Assembly (NCBI GenBank): GCA_964524755.1
Contig: CAZGDR010000012.1
Location: 1 to 41,619, forward strand
Length of the DNA: 41,619 nucleotides
Direction of reading: 5' to 3'
Source of the DNA: JAQVOO01 sp964524755
GTDB taxonomy: Bacteria; Spirochaetota; Spirochaetia; Sphaerochaetales; Sphaerochaetaceae
Positions 15,901-24,551 of the stretch are shown piece after piece (positions within the stretch are counted from its first letter, which is position 1; the number at the start of each line of letters is the position of its first letter). Under the pieces are notes generated by a model, which saw only the letters and a program-made list of their open reading frames with translations, ran no database searches and had not been told where the DNA came from. A program made the position numbers and the translations under genes.

Positions 15901-17633
15901 TTACCAAACAACTACCACCTCTCACTATTTCACATAGTAATACGCGTCTCTTAGGTGATATCCCTTGGGTGGCAGGTACTCATAGAATTTCGTTACAAGA
16001 TCGAATGTTACAGATAGAATCTTTGCAGAATGGGACGATTGCTGGAAGTTATAATCTTGATAATGGGGCTATCGATATAGTAACAAAGAAAGGGTTCCCT
16101 ATTGCATTGCATGCGGTGGGAAGGTTGGATGCACAAACAATTTCTTTAGAGGTAAGTGAGATTGAATTCTCTATGCATCATCTGAACGCTGTGTTGCTCG
16201 AGCCTATTCTAGACTTTATTTCAGGGACAATTCAGGGTTCTCTCTTACTTGAAGGGCCTGCAAATAATCCTGAATTATATGGGACTTTGTATGCAACTTC
16301 TGTAGAGATGTCTACGTTTTGGACGCCAGAAGAGGTTTTTTCTTTGAAAAACCCAATTATTACTGTTTCTGAACACCTTGCTAGTGTTGCTCCCTCTTCA
16401 GTCTCTGCAATCCACACCTCAGGTCGTCGCTCTACAGCCCTCTTACAATTAGAAGCGACTATTGAAAATTGGAATGTTCCTCACTATCGTGTTGATGTTT
16501 TAGAAACGAGTAATCCAATTGCACTTTGGCTTCCGCTCATAACGCTCGATATGAACATACACACGATGGTTTCTGGTACATTTTCGATTGATGGTACGCC
16601 AACAGCAGAGACCCTTTATGGTGATATTACCGTCTCCGATGGTTCTCTTTCCTTCGGTATTCCCAATTTACCTAGTTGGATCGTTGAAAAGACGCGTACC
16701 AGTATCGATATGACTCTTCGAACTGGAAAAAATATCTCATTTATATACCCTAATGCTGAATCTCCTATTCTACGAGCGACCCTTGCCGATAACCAACGGG
16801 TTTCGCTGGTTGTGGAAGCTCCACAGATGATTACTTCAATCGGAGGAGAATTAGCTTTTAGAAGTGGAGAAATCTATTATGTGCAAAAGAACTTCTACAT
16901 TACCGAAGGAGTTTTAAAATTCCCCACCGTCATGACTGATCTGACAGGGGAGTTGTTACCGACTTTGAGTTTGCGGGCCCGCTTACGAGAGTTTGATATA
17001 GATGGGACGAAAATAGATATCTATTTGGTGTTACAAGATTCTAACATCTTAGACTTAAATCCCCGATTTGAATCGATCCCTATGCGTTCTACGAATGAAA
17101 TCCTAGAATTGCTGGGGCAGAACATCGTAACAGCAGGCTCTGGTCGTGATACTGGTATTACTTCGGTTGTCGCCGTTGCTTCTGCTGCAACAGATGTAGT
17201 ATCACGCCTTGGACTTTTACAAAATACCACAATTTCCTTAGGGTTCTCGACTATCATTCGCGACTCATTGGGCTTAGATGTTTTCACGATCCGTACAAAC
17301 CTGTTGCAAAACATTTTGTTTGATGCGTTACCTGGGATTGTAGCCGATACTGCAGTTAGTCCTCTGGCTCGATATTTAGATAATACCACTATCTATATTG
17401 GTAAATATGTTCTTGATGAATTATATTTACAGGGGATGTTCCATTTCAGAAGGAATCCACTTGGTAAAGGGACTGCATTTTTAGCTGAAGATTTACGTAT
17501 AGATACTGAATTAAGTGTAGAATGGTTAAATCCGCTAGCAACGTTCAGTCTGTTCACACAGCCTGAAGAGTTGTCGGTTTTTGATTTATTCGATACTATG
17601 GGATTCAGCGTAACGAAGAGATTTGATTTCTAG
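12933..17633 (+). CDS. tamB: TamB/AsmA-like translocation and assembly protein (DUF490)
   Basis: About 1566 residues. TamB-type proteins span the periplasm as a long beta-groove and are implicated in phospholipid transport and outer-membrane assembly, partnering with a BamA/TamA barrel. Seen: one N-terminal membrane anchor (LVAIIFLVIVLLGTMVV, about 11-27); then over 1400 residues of beta-rich repeats; and a conserved C-terminal domain at about 1290-1566 with SGEIYYVQKNFYITEGVLKF, TGELLPTLSLRARLREFDI, STNEILELLGQNI and a last strand ending in F. The ATG at 12933 is preferred because a -10 box immediately precedes the outer ATG. bamA follows after 11 bases with a good ribosome-binding site, so the two should be co-transcribed. 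Confidence 0.9.
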   Translation: MKFHTTLFTSLVAIIFLVIVLLGTMVVHQVFEIGSVGELVSDYILAQVPSDGDFTVSIGSIDSSLFTHITLRDITILENNKKLVLDVKRATIKVPAYRFLIQALIPKTITFEIDGVEACIEASTIEKISSLELSLTTSTDTHTFIVHLTNTNLEIALDDWHASLEKGEATITATGTSLIRAQLRGNNVTFVHPDVNFVSQLTTLEFGPTETNEEVIRLQVKDNSFAFPSLPYTAYINTLEASFLGTSLEALLQVAGNVALNATDLTFKAPNGLLFLGNLQGQGQIENMILEQATVNLQALEGTYDQWEGVLNSLQGTYEAVEKNQIEVLATSGDTVHISHQKDVVGDIQQPLVIFTQTEAIQSIRLGLDSFTISDPALLASLVGDISLDTVESVGGQRVHVLLIQNRENEQINAETSFTLEGRTNIPFLSQFSGEVAGDVTLSDTKQVQSGMVSFTHLGSTDLVGAMQGTFAYYRGENEPSISGQVEHSHGIESTATYYFTTNQARLALRFNETAIDNFSELITSISPAASKLVVPQTTLEGNINLVFNLDGSRGRGTAEIGVAHLAVDTQLFNVGTTFVGFLDEEALQVDLATITTEGLRLSYSGGINRSLLFPEGMLNISKVSSGETLVAADFARVDEQVYTYNISSPKLQRTQLDGQVSWAEDGFLSAQALLSVPRATYPVALLADIANGTVTLDSDNFFAKFDVVSEPGHLTGFLNLSSFVLPPLSGQSLQGQGLLDGSIRADVALADGLFLLTGEEIELSGLAWGELPPWSIQLNFESDAQQFRINDILYDDSFGTLSGYLHLFNNNLTSLASRNLKNFSLQAQLEGSAGSYIDLSFFPDEENDSISMGSLEIRDFALHRFGMLQTGAMLQSTLVGETNLQDRTRAHANIEMRFGPAPSAEAQLELHIQDTQVTLEQGSYVKGNLQATLPQATFPFEGTSSLQFELINRSDLTWRDGNTTASVVVEFELPKASNFFEWVSHAGSITKQLPPLTISHSNTRLLGDIPWVAGTHRISLQDRMLQIESLQNGTIAGSYNLDNGAIDIVTKKGFPIALHAVGRLDAQTISLEVSEIEFSMHHLNAVLLEPILDFISGTIQGSLLLEGPANNPELYGTLYATSVEMSTFWTPEEVFSLKNPIITVSEHLASVAPSSVSAIHTSGRRSTALLQLEATIENWNVPHYRVDVLETSNPIALWLPLITLDMNIHTMVSGTFSIDGTPTAETLYGDITVSDGSLSFGIPNLPSWIVEKTRTSIDMTLRTGKNISFIYPNAESPILRATLADNQRVSLVVEAPQMITSIGGELAFRSGEIYYVQKNFYITEGVLKFPTVMTDLTGELLPTLSLRARLREFDIDGTKIDIYLVLQDSNILDLNPRFESIPMRSTNEILELLGQNIVTAGSGRDTGITSVVAVASAATDVVSRLGLLQNTTISLGFSTIIRDSLGLDVFTIRTNLLQNILFDALPGIVADTAVSPLARYLDNTTIYIGKYVLDELYLQGMFHFRRNPLGKGTAFLAEDLRIDTELSVEWLNPLATFSLFTQPEELSVFDLFDTMGFSVTKRFDF

Positions 17634-17644
17634 AAGGAGATTAC

Positions 17645-20600
17645 ATGCTGCGGAAATTCTTACTTTCTATCCTTGTCATGGGTGCTCTATTTTCTGTCGC
17701 GGCAGATGAACCACCTGCATTAGAGACTTGGTGGGTTAATAAACCCATGCAAGAGTTTGTCTACGTAGATCTGCAAAATGTGGAGAGCTCAACCATAGAC
17801 CCTTATGTTGAACCTCTAGTAGGTACTCCCTATAACCAATCTGTGATTGATTCGTTGCGTGCAGACTTACTAGCTACAGGGTTGTTCTTAGAAGTGGAGA
17901 TTATTCCTGCCCGTGTAGATGGATCAACCGACAGGTCGATTATCTATATTGAATTCGTAGAGCGGCAAAAGTTAACATCTTTGCAGTTTGTAGGGCATAA
18001 AGTAACCACTGTTGCTGAACTCAAACGTGCTGCTAACTTAGAGATCGGTACCATGTTCGATGCAGCAAGCTTGGATAAAGCCGTGGTAGCTATCAAAAAA
18101 CTCTATGGAGAAAAAGGTTATGATAAAGTAGATGTCTTGCCTAATTATCAGAACGATGAAAAAACTGATGGTATTGCAGTTACTTTTACTATTACTGAGT
18201 ACGATTGGTATTTGAATAAACCCATCCGTAGTTTTTCCTATAAAGGGTTAAAGAATGTCTCTGCGGAGACCATTGATGATATCACCTATGCGTATATAGG
18301 CACCCCATTTTCACAGGAAACCTATCGTGAATTAGAAGCTAAGCTCAATGAACTCCTGAAATTTAGTGTTTTCCAAGCTGAAGCAAAGCGCACAGGGGTC
18401 CATAACAATGAATTATCCATTGAATTCACGTTTACTGAATTACCGGTAATTCGTTCAATTTCCTTTGTAGGAAATGATGGCATAAAATCTAAAATCTTAC
18501 AGGACAAACTCACTGTTTCGACTAAGGATTTCCTCTCTTTGAACAAAGTAAATGCAGGAAAAGAGGCCTTGAGAGCACTTTATCTGGAACGCGGATATGC
18601 TGATGTGAGCATAGAATCTGCCTACACCATTGAAGAATCGAGTAATTTGCTTGATCTTACCTATTCCATTACTGAAGGAAGACAGGTAAAAGTAGGGGAA
18701 ATTGTTTTTGAAGGGAATAAGGAGATCACCTCTTCAGTGTTGCAAAAAGAGTTTACCACCAAAGTACAATCTCTTTTCAATTCAGGGAATTATCAGGCCA
18801 CAAAAGTAGCCGCCGATACACAAGCCTTACAATTGGCTTATCAGAAGTTAGGCTATATTGACGCCAAAGTTCTAGAAGTAAAACAAGAAGAGATTGGAGA
18901 AGAATCTGCTCCAATAAAAAAAATTCGCCTAACATTTGTGATAGAAGAGGGTGAGAAATGGTTCTTTGGTGGTATTACAGTGGAGGGAAATACGGTTTAT
19001 GATGATGCCACAATCTCTGCTCTGCTGACCATGAAATTAGGAAGTGTTTTAGATATCTCTAAAGTGCAATCTGAAATTGGGAAGATTGCTGATTTATACT
19101 GGAACGAAGGGTATGTAGAGAATACCATCGATATACAAGAGGCCCGAAATATTGCTGACAATACGGTGGCCTATACGGTGGTGATAACGGAACGGGGCCA
19201 GGCCTCGGTGGAACAGGTTATTATTCGTGGATTGACCAAGACCAAGCCCTATGTTTTAGAACGAGAATTAGCCTTAAAAGTGGGCGATATATTCAGTAAG
19301 GACAAATACATTAAGAGTGCTCAGAATTTATATAATACTGGGTTGTTAACTGATGTTATCCCCTCTATTAGTTATGGAGCATCTGAGAATTCGTTAGTAG
19401 TGACCTATGAAGTAACCGAAGGAAACCAGATGAACATCGGTTTTGGGGCTACTTTTGGCGGTAACGTAGAGGGATTCCCGGTTAGCGGCTTCCTCTCTTG
19501 GTCCGATACTAACGTGGGCGGAACTGGACGTGACCTTGAAGTCATGACTGAGCTCTCACCTGATTCTCAATCAGCTACTGTCACCTTCCGCGATACTTGG
19601 GTCAAAGATAAGCGTTGGGGGAATTCTGCCAATGTGTCATTTACCCATAATCAATATAAAAATGGGCGCGTTCTCGGAGACCATTCTCCAACTACTGAAT
19701 TGCGCCAGAATGAGGCTTATCCATACCCATACACGAGTTATGCTCAATGGAAGGCGGATGGTTCACCCACGCCTAATGCTGAGTTCTTAATGCCGTACGA
19801 TTCATATAAAATTGCAATTGGGCTGACCACTGGCTATACTTTCGTCTTTGATCCTGGACGGCTCACTCTTTCTATTGGTCCGACATTTACTCTAAATAGA
19901 GCTATATTCGATACAGTGGCCTATACGCCTTATGATTATCTGATTGATAAATATGGAGAATCTTGGCAGTTCTCAAATCGTTTAGGGTTCTCTGTAAGCT
20001 GGGATGGGCGTGATTTAATTCAAAATACAACGCGTGGATACGTGGTGAGTCAAAATTTGATCTATGCTGGTGGTGTATTAGGTGGATTGTCCAACTACAT
20101 GCGTTCTTCGACCAGTGCCTCTGGCTTTCTCAAACTTTTTGATATTCCTGGTGATAAACCCACTCCTGGAGTGGTGAGTTTAAATACTACAGTCTCATTC
20201 ATGTTTGATCAGTATTATTCTAAAAGTGGCGACTGGAGTGGAGAGTGGATTAAAGGGATAAGTGCCTCCAAATTTGAATACCTGTATATTGATGGTATGA
20301 CCATTGCCCGTGGTATTACACCTGTCTTTGACTTTGAATTCTTATGGGATTCTTCGTTGGAATTTAGTATTCAAATTGCTGAAAATGTGTTGTGGGGCGA
20401 TGTTTTCGTAAGTGCAACGGGTGCAGCTCGTGATTTAACAAGTGTCGGAACGGATCCATTAAACTGGTATTTCGCTGCGGGGTTAGGGATTCGTTTAAAA
20501 ATTCCTGGGTTCCCCTTAGGGTTATATTTAGTTAAAAATGCTAATAAAATTGGGGATGATGCGTTTGAGTGGGAACCAGGGGCAATCTTTAGAACTTCTC

Positions 20601-20653
20601 ACGAAAATAGTGGTCTTAAACTAGTCTTAGCAATCACTAAAAGTATTTATTGA
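17645..20653 (+). CDS. bamA: Outer-membrane assembly factor BamA (Omp85) with seven POTRA domains
   Basis: 1002 residues. BamA inserts beta-barrel proteins into the outer membrane. Seen: a signal peptide (about 1-20, ending SVAA); seven POTRA-like repeats at about 29-107, 108-186, 187-265, 267-345, 346-436, 438-517 and 519-593; and a C-terminal 16-strand-type barrel from about 596. The barrel includes SDTNVGGTGRDLEV and a TIARGI motif at the place of the VRGF/Y loop. Most BamA proteins have five POTRAs. Domains 1-2 repeat 3-4 with an exact 159-residue offset (WVNKP/YLNKP, GTPYNQ/GTPFSQ, YGEKGY/YLERGY). GGAG precedes the ATG. mutS starts 12 bases after the stop. Confidence 0.95.
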   Translation: MLRKFLLSILVMGALFSVAADEPPALETWWVNKPMQEFVYVDLQNVESSTIDPYVEPLVGTPYNQSVIDSLRADLLATGLFLEVEIIPARVDGSTDRSIIYIEFVERQKLTSLQFVGHKVTTVAELKRAANLEIGTMFDAASLDKAVVAIKKLYGEKGYDKVDVLPNYQNDEKTDGIAVTFTITEYDWYLNKPIRSFSYKGLKNVSAETIDDITYAYIGTPFSQETYRELEAKLNELLKFSVFQAEAKRTGVHNNELSIEFTFTELPVIRSISFVGNDGIKSKILQDKLTVSTKDFLSLNKVNAGKEALRALYLERGYADVSIESAYTIEESSNLLDLTYSITEGRQVKVGEIVFEGNKEITSSVLQKEFTTKVQSLFNSGNYQATKVAADTQALQLAYQKLGYIDAKVLEVKQEEIGEESAPIKKIRLTFVIEEGEKWFFGGITVEGNTVYDDATISALLTMKLGSVLDISKVQSEIGKIADLYWNEGYVENTIDIQEARNIADNTVAYTVVITERGQASVEQVIIRGLTKTKPYVLERELALKVGDIFSKDKYIKSAQNLYNTGLLTDVIPSISYGASENSLVVTYEVTEGNQMNIGFGATFGGNVEGFPVSGFLSWSDTNVGGTGRDLEVMTELSPDSQSATVTFRDTWVKDKRWGNSANVSFTHNQYKNGRVLGDHSPTTELRQNEAYPYPYTSYAQWKADGSPTPNAEFLMPYDSYKIAIGLTTGYTFVFDPGRLTLSIGPTFTLNRAIFDTVAYTPYDYLIDKYGESWQFSNRLGFSVSWDGRDLIQNTTRGYVVSQNLIYAGGVLGGLSNYMRSSTSASGFLKLFDIPGDKPTPGVVSLNTTVSFMFDQYYSKSGDWSGEWIKGISASKFEYLYIDGMTIARGITPVFDFEFLWDSSLEFSIQIAENVLWGDVFVSATGAARDLTSVGTDPLNWYFAAGLGIRLKIPGFPLGLYLVKNANKIGDDAFEWEPGAIFRTSHENSGLKLVLAITKSIY

Positions 20654-20664
20654 GTTCGGTGAAC

Positions 20665-23259
20665 ATGGATGAACGTAACGTAACACCAATGATGGAACAG
20701 TATCTCTCCTTAAAACGTGAGTTGCAGGATGAGATATTGTTCTTTCGTCTGGGAGACTTTTATGAAATGTTCCTAGATGATGCGAAAGAGGTCTCAAAGC
20801 TTCTTAATCTTACCCTCACGGCACGTAATGGGATTCCTATGTGTGGAATTCCCTATCATGCAGCCAAGAATTATATTAAACGCTTACTTGATGTAGGGAA
20901 GAAGATCGCTATCTGTGAACAGACTGAGATGCCGGGGCCTAATCGCTCTATAGCTAAAAGGGAGATTGTCCAAATCATTACCCCCGGCACAGTGGTAGAA
21001 GATGAATTTCTGGATGCCGCTTCCAATAACTATATTTTAAGTGTGGCCTTTGTTAAGGATCACATTTCTTGTTCTTATTGTGAATTATCTAGTGGTTTGT
21101 TTAGAATGGTGGTCCTTTCAATTGAAGAGCGTTTTGAATCTCTACGTGCCCTTATTGAAGAGTTACACCCACGTGAAATTTTAGTGAATGAAGAAGATTT
21201 CTTTTCCAACACAGTGTTTGCGCAACTGATAGAATCTAGTGCGGCGATGATGACGCGGTTGCCAATGTGGTATTTCTCTATTAGTCATGGGTTCACTTTA
21301 CTGCGTGACCATGTTTCAACGGTTGGGCTGAAACAGTTCGGGATTGCAGAAAAAGATCTTGAATTAGCCTCAGGAGGCGCCCTTTTACAGTACCTTCAAG
21401 AGACTGCCCAGACCACTCTAGATCATATCACCACCTTTGAGAAAGAGGATCGAAGTGCGCATGTGCTCATTGATGAGGCCACCCGCAAGAACTTAGAATT
21501 AGTCAAAAACCTTCAAGAAGGGACGAGTGCACGGACACTATTCAGTGCCATGAATTTGACCTCTACCAGTGCGGGAGCACGCCTGTTGCAACAATGGATT
21601 GCCTCTCCTTTAGCCCATATTGAAGCTATCTTAAAACGCCAAAATCATGTGACGTGGTTTCTTGAACATGAAAATGAACGCTCGCGGGTACGCTCACTGT
21701 TGAGCAAAACACGTGATGTTGCTCGTTTAACGTCCCGGGTCGCTATGCGTCGGGCTAACCCACAGGACTTAGTTGCCATCCAACAATCGATTGCCGCCTT
21801 CTTTAGTTTGACGGAAGCTTTTGCCGACTACTACCAGGCCATCTTAGATGAATATGTTGGTCAAGATGCTATGTCAGATTTAGTCACCTTGATGGAAATT
21901 CTCCTTTCAGCTTTGCAAGCAGATACACAGGGGCCATTTATGGCAGGGAAGGTGATTAAAGCTGGTTATAGTAAAGAGTTGGATCGGTTGCGGTCTCTGA
22001 CTAATTTTGGCACTGAAAATTTAGTTGATTATGTGCAAAAGCTTAAAGAAGAGACTGGGATTCCTACCATAAAATTGGGGCAAAATAGAATTATTGGACA
22101 TTATCTGGAAATTCCCAAAACACATTCCCATAAAATTCCCGAATGGTTTTACCGTAAGCAGACTCTAGTAAATGCCGAGCGCTACACTACGGATGAACTT
22201 ATTCAATTAGAGACTGAGATTGTGGCTAGTGGCGAGCAGGCAGATGCATTAGAACGTTCTATATTTGACCATTTGTTGGAAATTGCGGGTAAGCATATTC
22301 CGCCCCTATTACAGTTAGGTATGTTTTTTGCAACTCTCGATTGTCTTCAATCTTTTGCCCAAGGAGCTCAAGTATACCAGTATTGTAAGCCTGAAATACT
22401 AGATGAAGATCTCTTAGTGATTGAAGAGGGACGTCACCCAGTCGTAGAGCAGTTTTTAGCTAAGGGGAAATTTGTTGCTAACGGATTGCAAATCGAATCT
22501 GACGACCATCGGTTCTGTCTCATCACGGGACCTAACATGGCTGGAAAGTCAACCTATCTGCGCCAGAGTGCATTAATTGTTCTCATGGCTCATATGGGAG
22601 CCTATGTCCCTGCTAGCCAGGCTAGAATTGGGCTTGTCGACAAACTATTTTGTCGGGTAGGGGCCAGTGACAATCTAGCTCGTGGCGAGTCCACCTTTCT
22701 GATCGAGATGCAGGAGGCGGCGTTTATTTTAAGAACGGCCACCCGCCGATCGCTGGCGATCATGGATGAGATCGGACGGGGTACGAGCACACAAGATGGT
22801 ATGTCAATTGCCTATGCCGTAATGGGCACTATGGTTGAATTAGGGGTTAAAACCCTTTTTGCTACCCATTATCATGAGTTGACGATGCTCGACACCAGTG
22901 CCATGCAATTGCTCACTTTGGCTGTTGCCGAATCTAAGCAAAAAATAGTGTTTCTTCGTCAGGTGCAACCAGGGGTTGCCGATAGTTCGTATGGCTTACA
23001 TGTTGCTAAGATGGCAGGATTACCCCTAGATGTTATTAAGAGAGCTGCTACTTTTCAAAAACAACATTTTGCCGATTATGCCTTTGCTGATTCTAGTCAA
23101 CAACTTGAACTTTTTACGGGGTTGATTTCTGAAGATCTTTCATCCCAATATGATGCCATCATTGCCCAGATAGCATCCTATTCATTGGAGCAGTCAACGC
23201 CGCTTGAGGCTATGAATTTTATTGAACGACTCCAGGCTATGTTGGCTGAATTGGAATGA
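20665..23259 (+). CDS. mutS: DNA mismatch repair ATPase MutS
   Basis: 864 residues, the MutS1 type. It recognises mismatches and signals to MutL. Seen: mismatch-wedge motif GDFYEMF (F32, E34); the connector and core domains; Walker A GPNMAGKST (622-630); Walker B and signature LAIMDEIGRGTSTQDGMS; the Walker-like TLFATHYHEL; and the C-terminal LPLDVIKRA. The ATG at 20665 has GGTGA just upstream and begins where the family begins; the frame extends to a TTG 15 bases earlier. It lies between bamA and comF on the same strand with no visible terminator between them. A mutL partner is not in the window. Confidence 0.96.
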   Translation: MDERNVTPMMEQYLSLKRELQDEILFFRLGDFYEMFLDDAKEVSKLLNLTLTARNGIPMCGIPYHAAKNYIKRLLDVGKKIAICEQTEMPGPNRSIAKREIVQIITPGTVVEDEFLDAASNNYILSVAFVKDHISCSYCELSSGLFRMVVLSIEERFESLRALIEELHPREILVNEEDFFSNTVFAQLIESSAAMMTRLPMWYFSISHGFTLLRDHVSTVGLKQFGIAEKDLELASGGALLQYLQETAQTTLDHITTFEKEDRSAHVLIDEATRKNLELVKNLQEGTSARTLFSAMNLTSTSAGARLLQQWIASPLAHIEAILKRQNHVTWFLEHENERSRVRSLLSKTRDVARLTSRVAMRRANPQDLVAIQQSIAAFFSLTEAFADYYQAILDEYVGQDAMSDLVTLMEILLSALQADTQGPFMAGKVIKAGYSKELDRLRSLTNFGTENLVDYVQKLKEETGIPTIKLGQNRIIGHYLEIPKTHSHKIPEWFYRKQTLVNAERYTTDELIQLETEIVASGEQADALERSIFDHLLEIAGKHIPPLLQLGMFFATLDCLQSFAQGAQVYQYCKPEILDEDLLVIEEGRHPVVEQFLAKGKFVANGLQIESDDHRFCLITGPNMAGKSTYLRQSALIVLMAHMGAYVPASQARIGLVDKLFCRVGASDNLARGESTFLIEMQEAAFILRTATRRSLAIMDEIGRGTSTQDGMSIAYAVMGTMVELGVKTLFATHYHELTMLDTSAMQLLTLAVAESKQKIVFLRQVQPGVADSSYGLHVAKMAGLPLDVIKRAATFQKQHFADYAFADSSQQLELFTGLISEDLSSQYDAIIAQIASYSLEQSTPLEAMNFIERLQAMLAELE

Positions 23260-23291
23260 AGTAATATACTCTTAGTTCCCTTTATTATTCT

Positions 23292-23975
23292 ATGAACAAT
23301 TCATTAGGATTTTGTGCGTTGTGCCATAATTTTAATTGGTTAGATGATTATCTGTGCCCGGTTTGCACATCTGCACTGAAGGCTGTAACCTATAAGGCGG
23401 TAAGCTCGTGCTCGTGTGTAAGCTGTGGTGCTCCTCTTTTCCATGCTGACTCCTCCTGTCAATGTAACGCGAAAGGGCCCCTGGTTGTCCGGGTAGGGCT
23501 CTATACAAAAGAAATGCAGGAGATAGTGGTGCGCTACAAGAAAGCGCATGTAAAGCTCCTTTGCTTTGCCTTAGCGACACTTCTTACCGATGTTTTAAAA
23601 GGGTATCGCAATTTGATCATTGTCCCGGTTCCATGCAGTATTCCAAGCCGTCGTGCCCGTGGGTGGGACCAGATGATAACAATTGCAAAAACTATTACAC
23701 GTACAAATGCGCATACACTAGGATTGTTACTCGAGCGACGTGGGAAAGGTGCACAAAAAAACTTGTCGAGAGCCTCACGGTTGACAGCAGCTCCAGCTTC
23801 ATATTATGTTAAGGCCAAGCAATTGCAGATCTATGCGCAAGCAATAGATAGCTGCGATGCCCTTGTAGTTGTTGACGATGTGATGACAACTGGAGCTACG
23901 TTGTACACTTGTATAGCAAAGCTGGAGCAGGTTATTCACAAGCCGATATTCGGACTTTGCATAGCGATGGATTGA
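23292..23975 (+). CDS. comF: ComF-family phosphoribosyltransferase-like protein
   Basis: 227 residues. ComF/GntX proteins have a zinc-binding N-terminus and a type I phosphoribosyltransferase fold. In competent bacteria ComF helps DNA uptake; elsewhere the role is unclear. Seen: N-terminal Cys clusters CALC and CPVC, then CSCVSCG and CQC; the mid-domain YKKAHVKLL; IVPVPCSIPSRRARGWDQ; and the PRPP-binding loop VVVDDVMTTGATLYTC. The ATG has no clear Shine-Dalgarno. Its stop codon lies inside the -35 box of the next operon's promoter, so the end of this gene doubles as regulatory DNA. Confidence 0.88.
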   Translation: MNNSLGFCALCHNFNWLDDYLCPVCTSALKAVTYKAVSSCSCVSCGAPLFHADSSCQCNAKGPLVVRVGLYTKEMQEIVVRYKKAHVKLLCFALATLLTDVLKGYRNLIIVPVPCSIPSRRARGWDQMITIAKTITRTNAHTLGLLLERRGKGAQKNLSRASRLTAAPASYYVKAKQLQIYAQAIDSCDALVVVDDVMTTGATLYTCIAKLEQVIHKPIFGLCIAMD

Positions 23976-24000
23976 CAATAAAGTTCAAATGGACTACTGT
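23972..24000 (+). promoter_or_regulatory. Promoter of the rimP-nusA-infB operon
   Basis: A perfect -35 TTGACA (23972-23977, overlapping the comF TGA) and TACTGT (23995-24000) are 17 bases apart. The start would be near 24007. That leaves a leader of about 54 nt, which contains the terminator hairpin described next. Confidence 0.6.
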
Positions 24001-24014
24001 TTTAACAGTTAGTC
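23992..24014 (+). terminator. Imperfect hairpin after comF, possible comF terminator
   Basis: GACTA-CTGTT (23992-24001) pairs with AACAG-T-TAGTC (24004-24014) with one bulged T. A short T5 follows four bases later. It overlaps the predicted -10 of the next promoter, so it would only form in transcripts coming through from comF. Confidence 0.4.
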
Positions 24015-24024
24015 AGGATTTTTG

Positions 24025-24051
24025 GGGATCGCAGAAGTCGATCCCTTTTTT
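24025..24051 (+). terminator. Intrinsic terminator in the rimP leader (attenuator candidate)
   Basis: GGGATCG (24025-24031) and CGATCCC (24039-24045) form a perfect 7-bp GC-rich stem with a 7-base loop, followed at once by six T (24046-24051). The rimP ATG is only 9 bases further on. There is no room for a promoter between them, so transcripts that reach rimP must read through this terminator. Confidence 0.8.
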
Positions 24052-24060
24052 AATGGAGTT

Positions 24061-24549
24061 ATGTTGCAAGATATCATTCGTAATGACGCATTATTCATAG
24101 AACTCTCTAAGGTACTTAATCCCGTAGGTATACTCGTAGTTGATGTCCGCCGGGGTGAGCAAAGAGATACTATTCGAATAGTGGTTACGGTAACCACAAC
24201 CGATCATAGGGCGGGAGTTGAAGAGTGTGCCAAAGCACACCGTATAATTAGACCCCGTTTAGGAATCATTGAAGGTGATCGTGATATTGATTTAGAGGTT
24301 TCGACCCCTGGATTGCAACGGAATTTTCGTGATTTATATGAATTTTCACTTTTTGCTGGACAACGATGTCGAATATACGACCAACGAATTTCAGCTTGGG
24401 TTGAGGGTATTATAGAAAGCGAGGGTGATGGAGAGGTTGTATTAAGTCGAGCTAAAGTTGAAGATACAACCGAAACTATTGCTGAATATCATATTCCATT
24501 CAGCCAGATACATAAGGCTAAATTAGCATATGCATGGGAGGATATGTAG
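24061..24549 (+). CDS. rimP: Ribosome maturation factor RimP
   Basis: 162 residues. It assists 30S subunit maturation. Seen: an N-terminal domain with LVVDVRRGEQRDTIRIVVTV, then GVEECAKAHRIIRPRLG, the conserved DIDLEVSTPGLQRNFRD, and a C-terminal SH3-like barrel (WVEGIIESEGDGEVVL). The ATG at 24061 fits the family length and has GGAG just upstream, though closer than usual (2 bases). An earlier in-frame TTG would put the terminator stem inside the coding sequence. rimP-nusA-infB is an order conserved across bacteria. nusA starts two bases after the stop. Confidence 0.9.
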   Translation: MLQDIIRNDALFIELSKVLNPVGILVVDVRRGEQRDTIRIVVTVTTTDHRAGVEECAKAHRIIRPRLGIIEGDRDIDLEVSTPGLQRNFRDLYEFSLFAGQRCRIYDQRISAWVEGIIESEGDGEVVLSRAKVEDTTETIAEYHIPFSQIHKAKLAYAWEDM

Positions 24550-24551
24550 TA

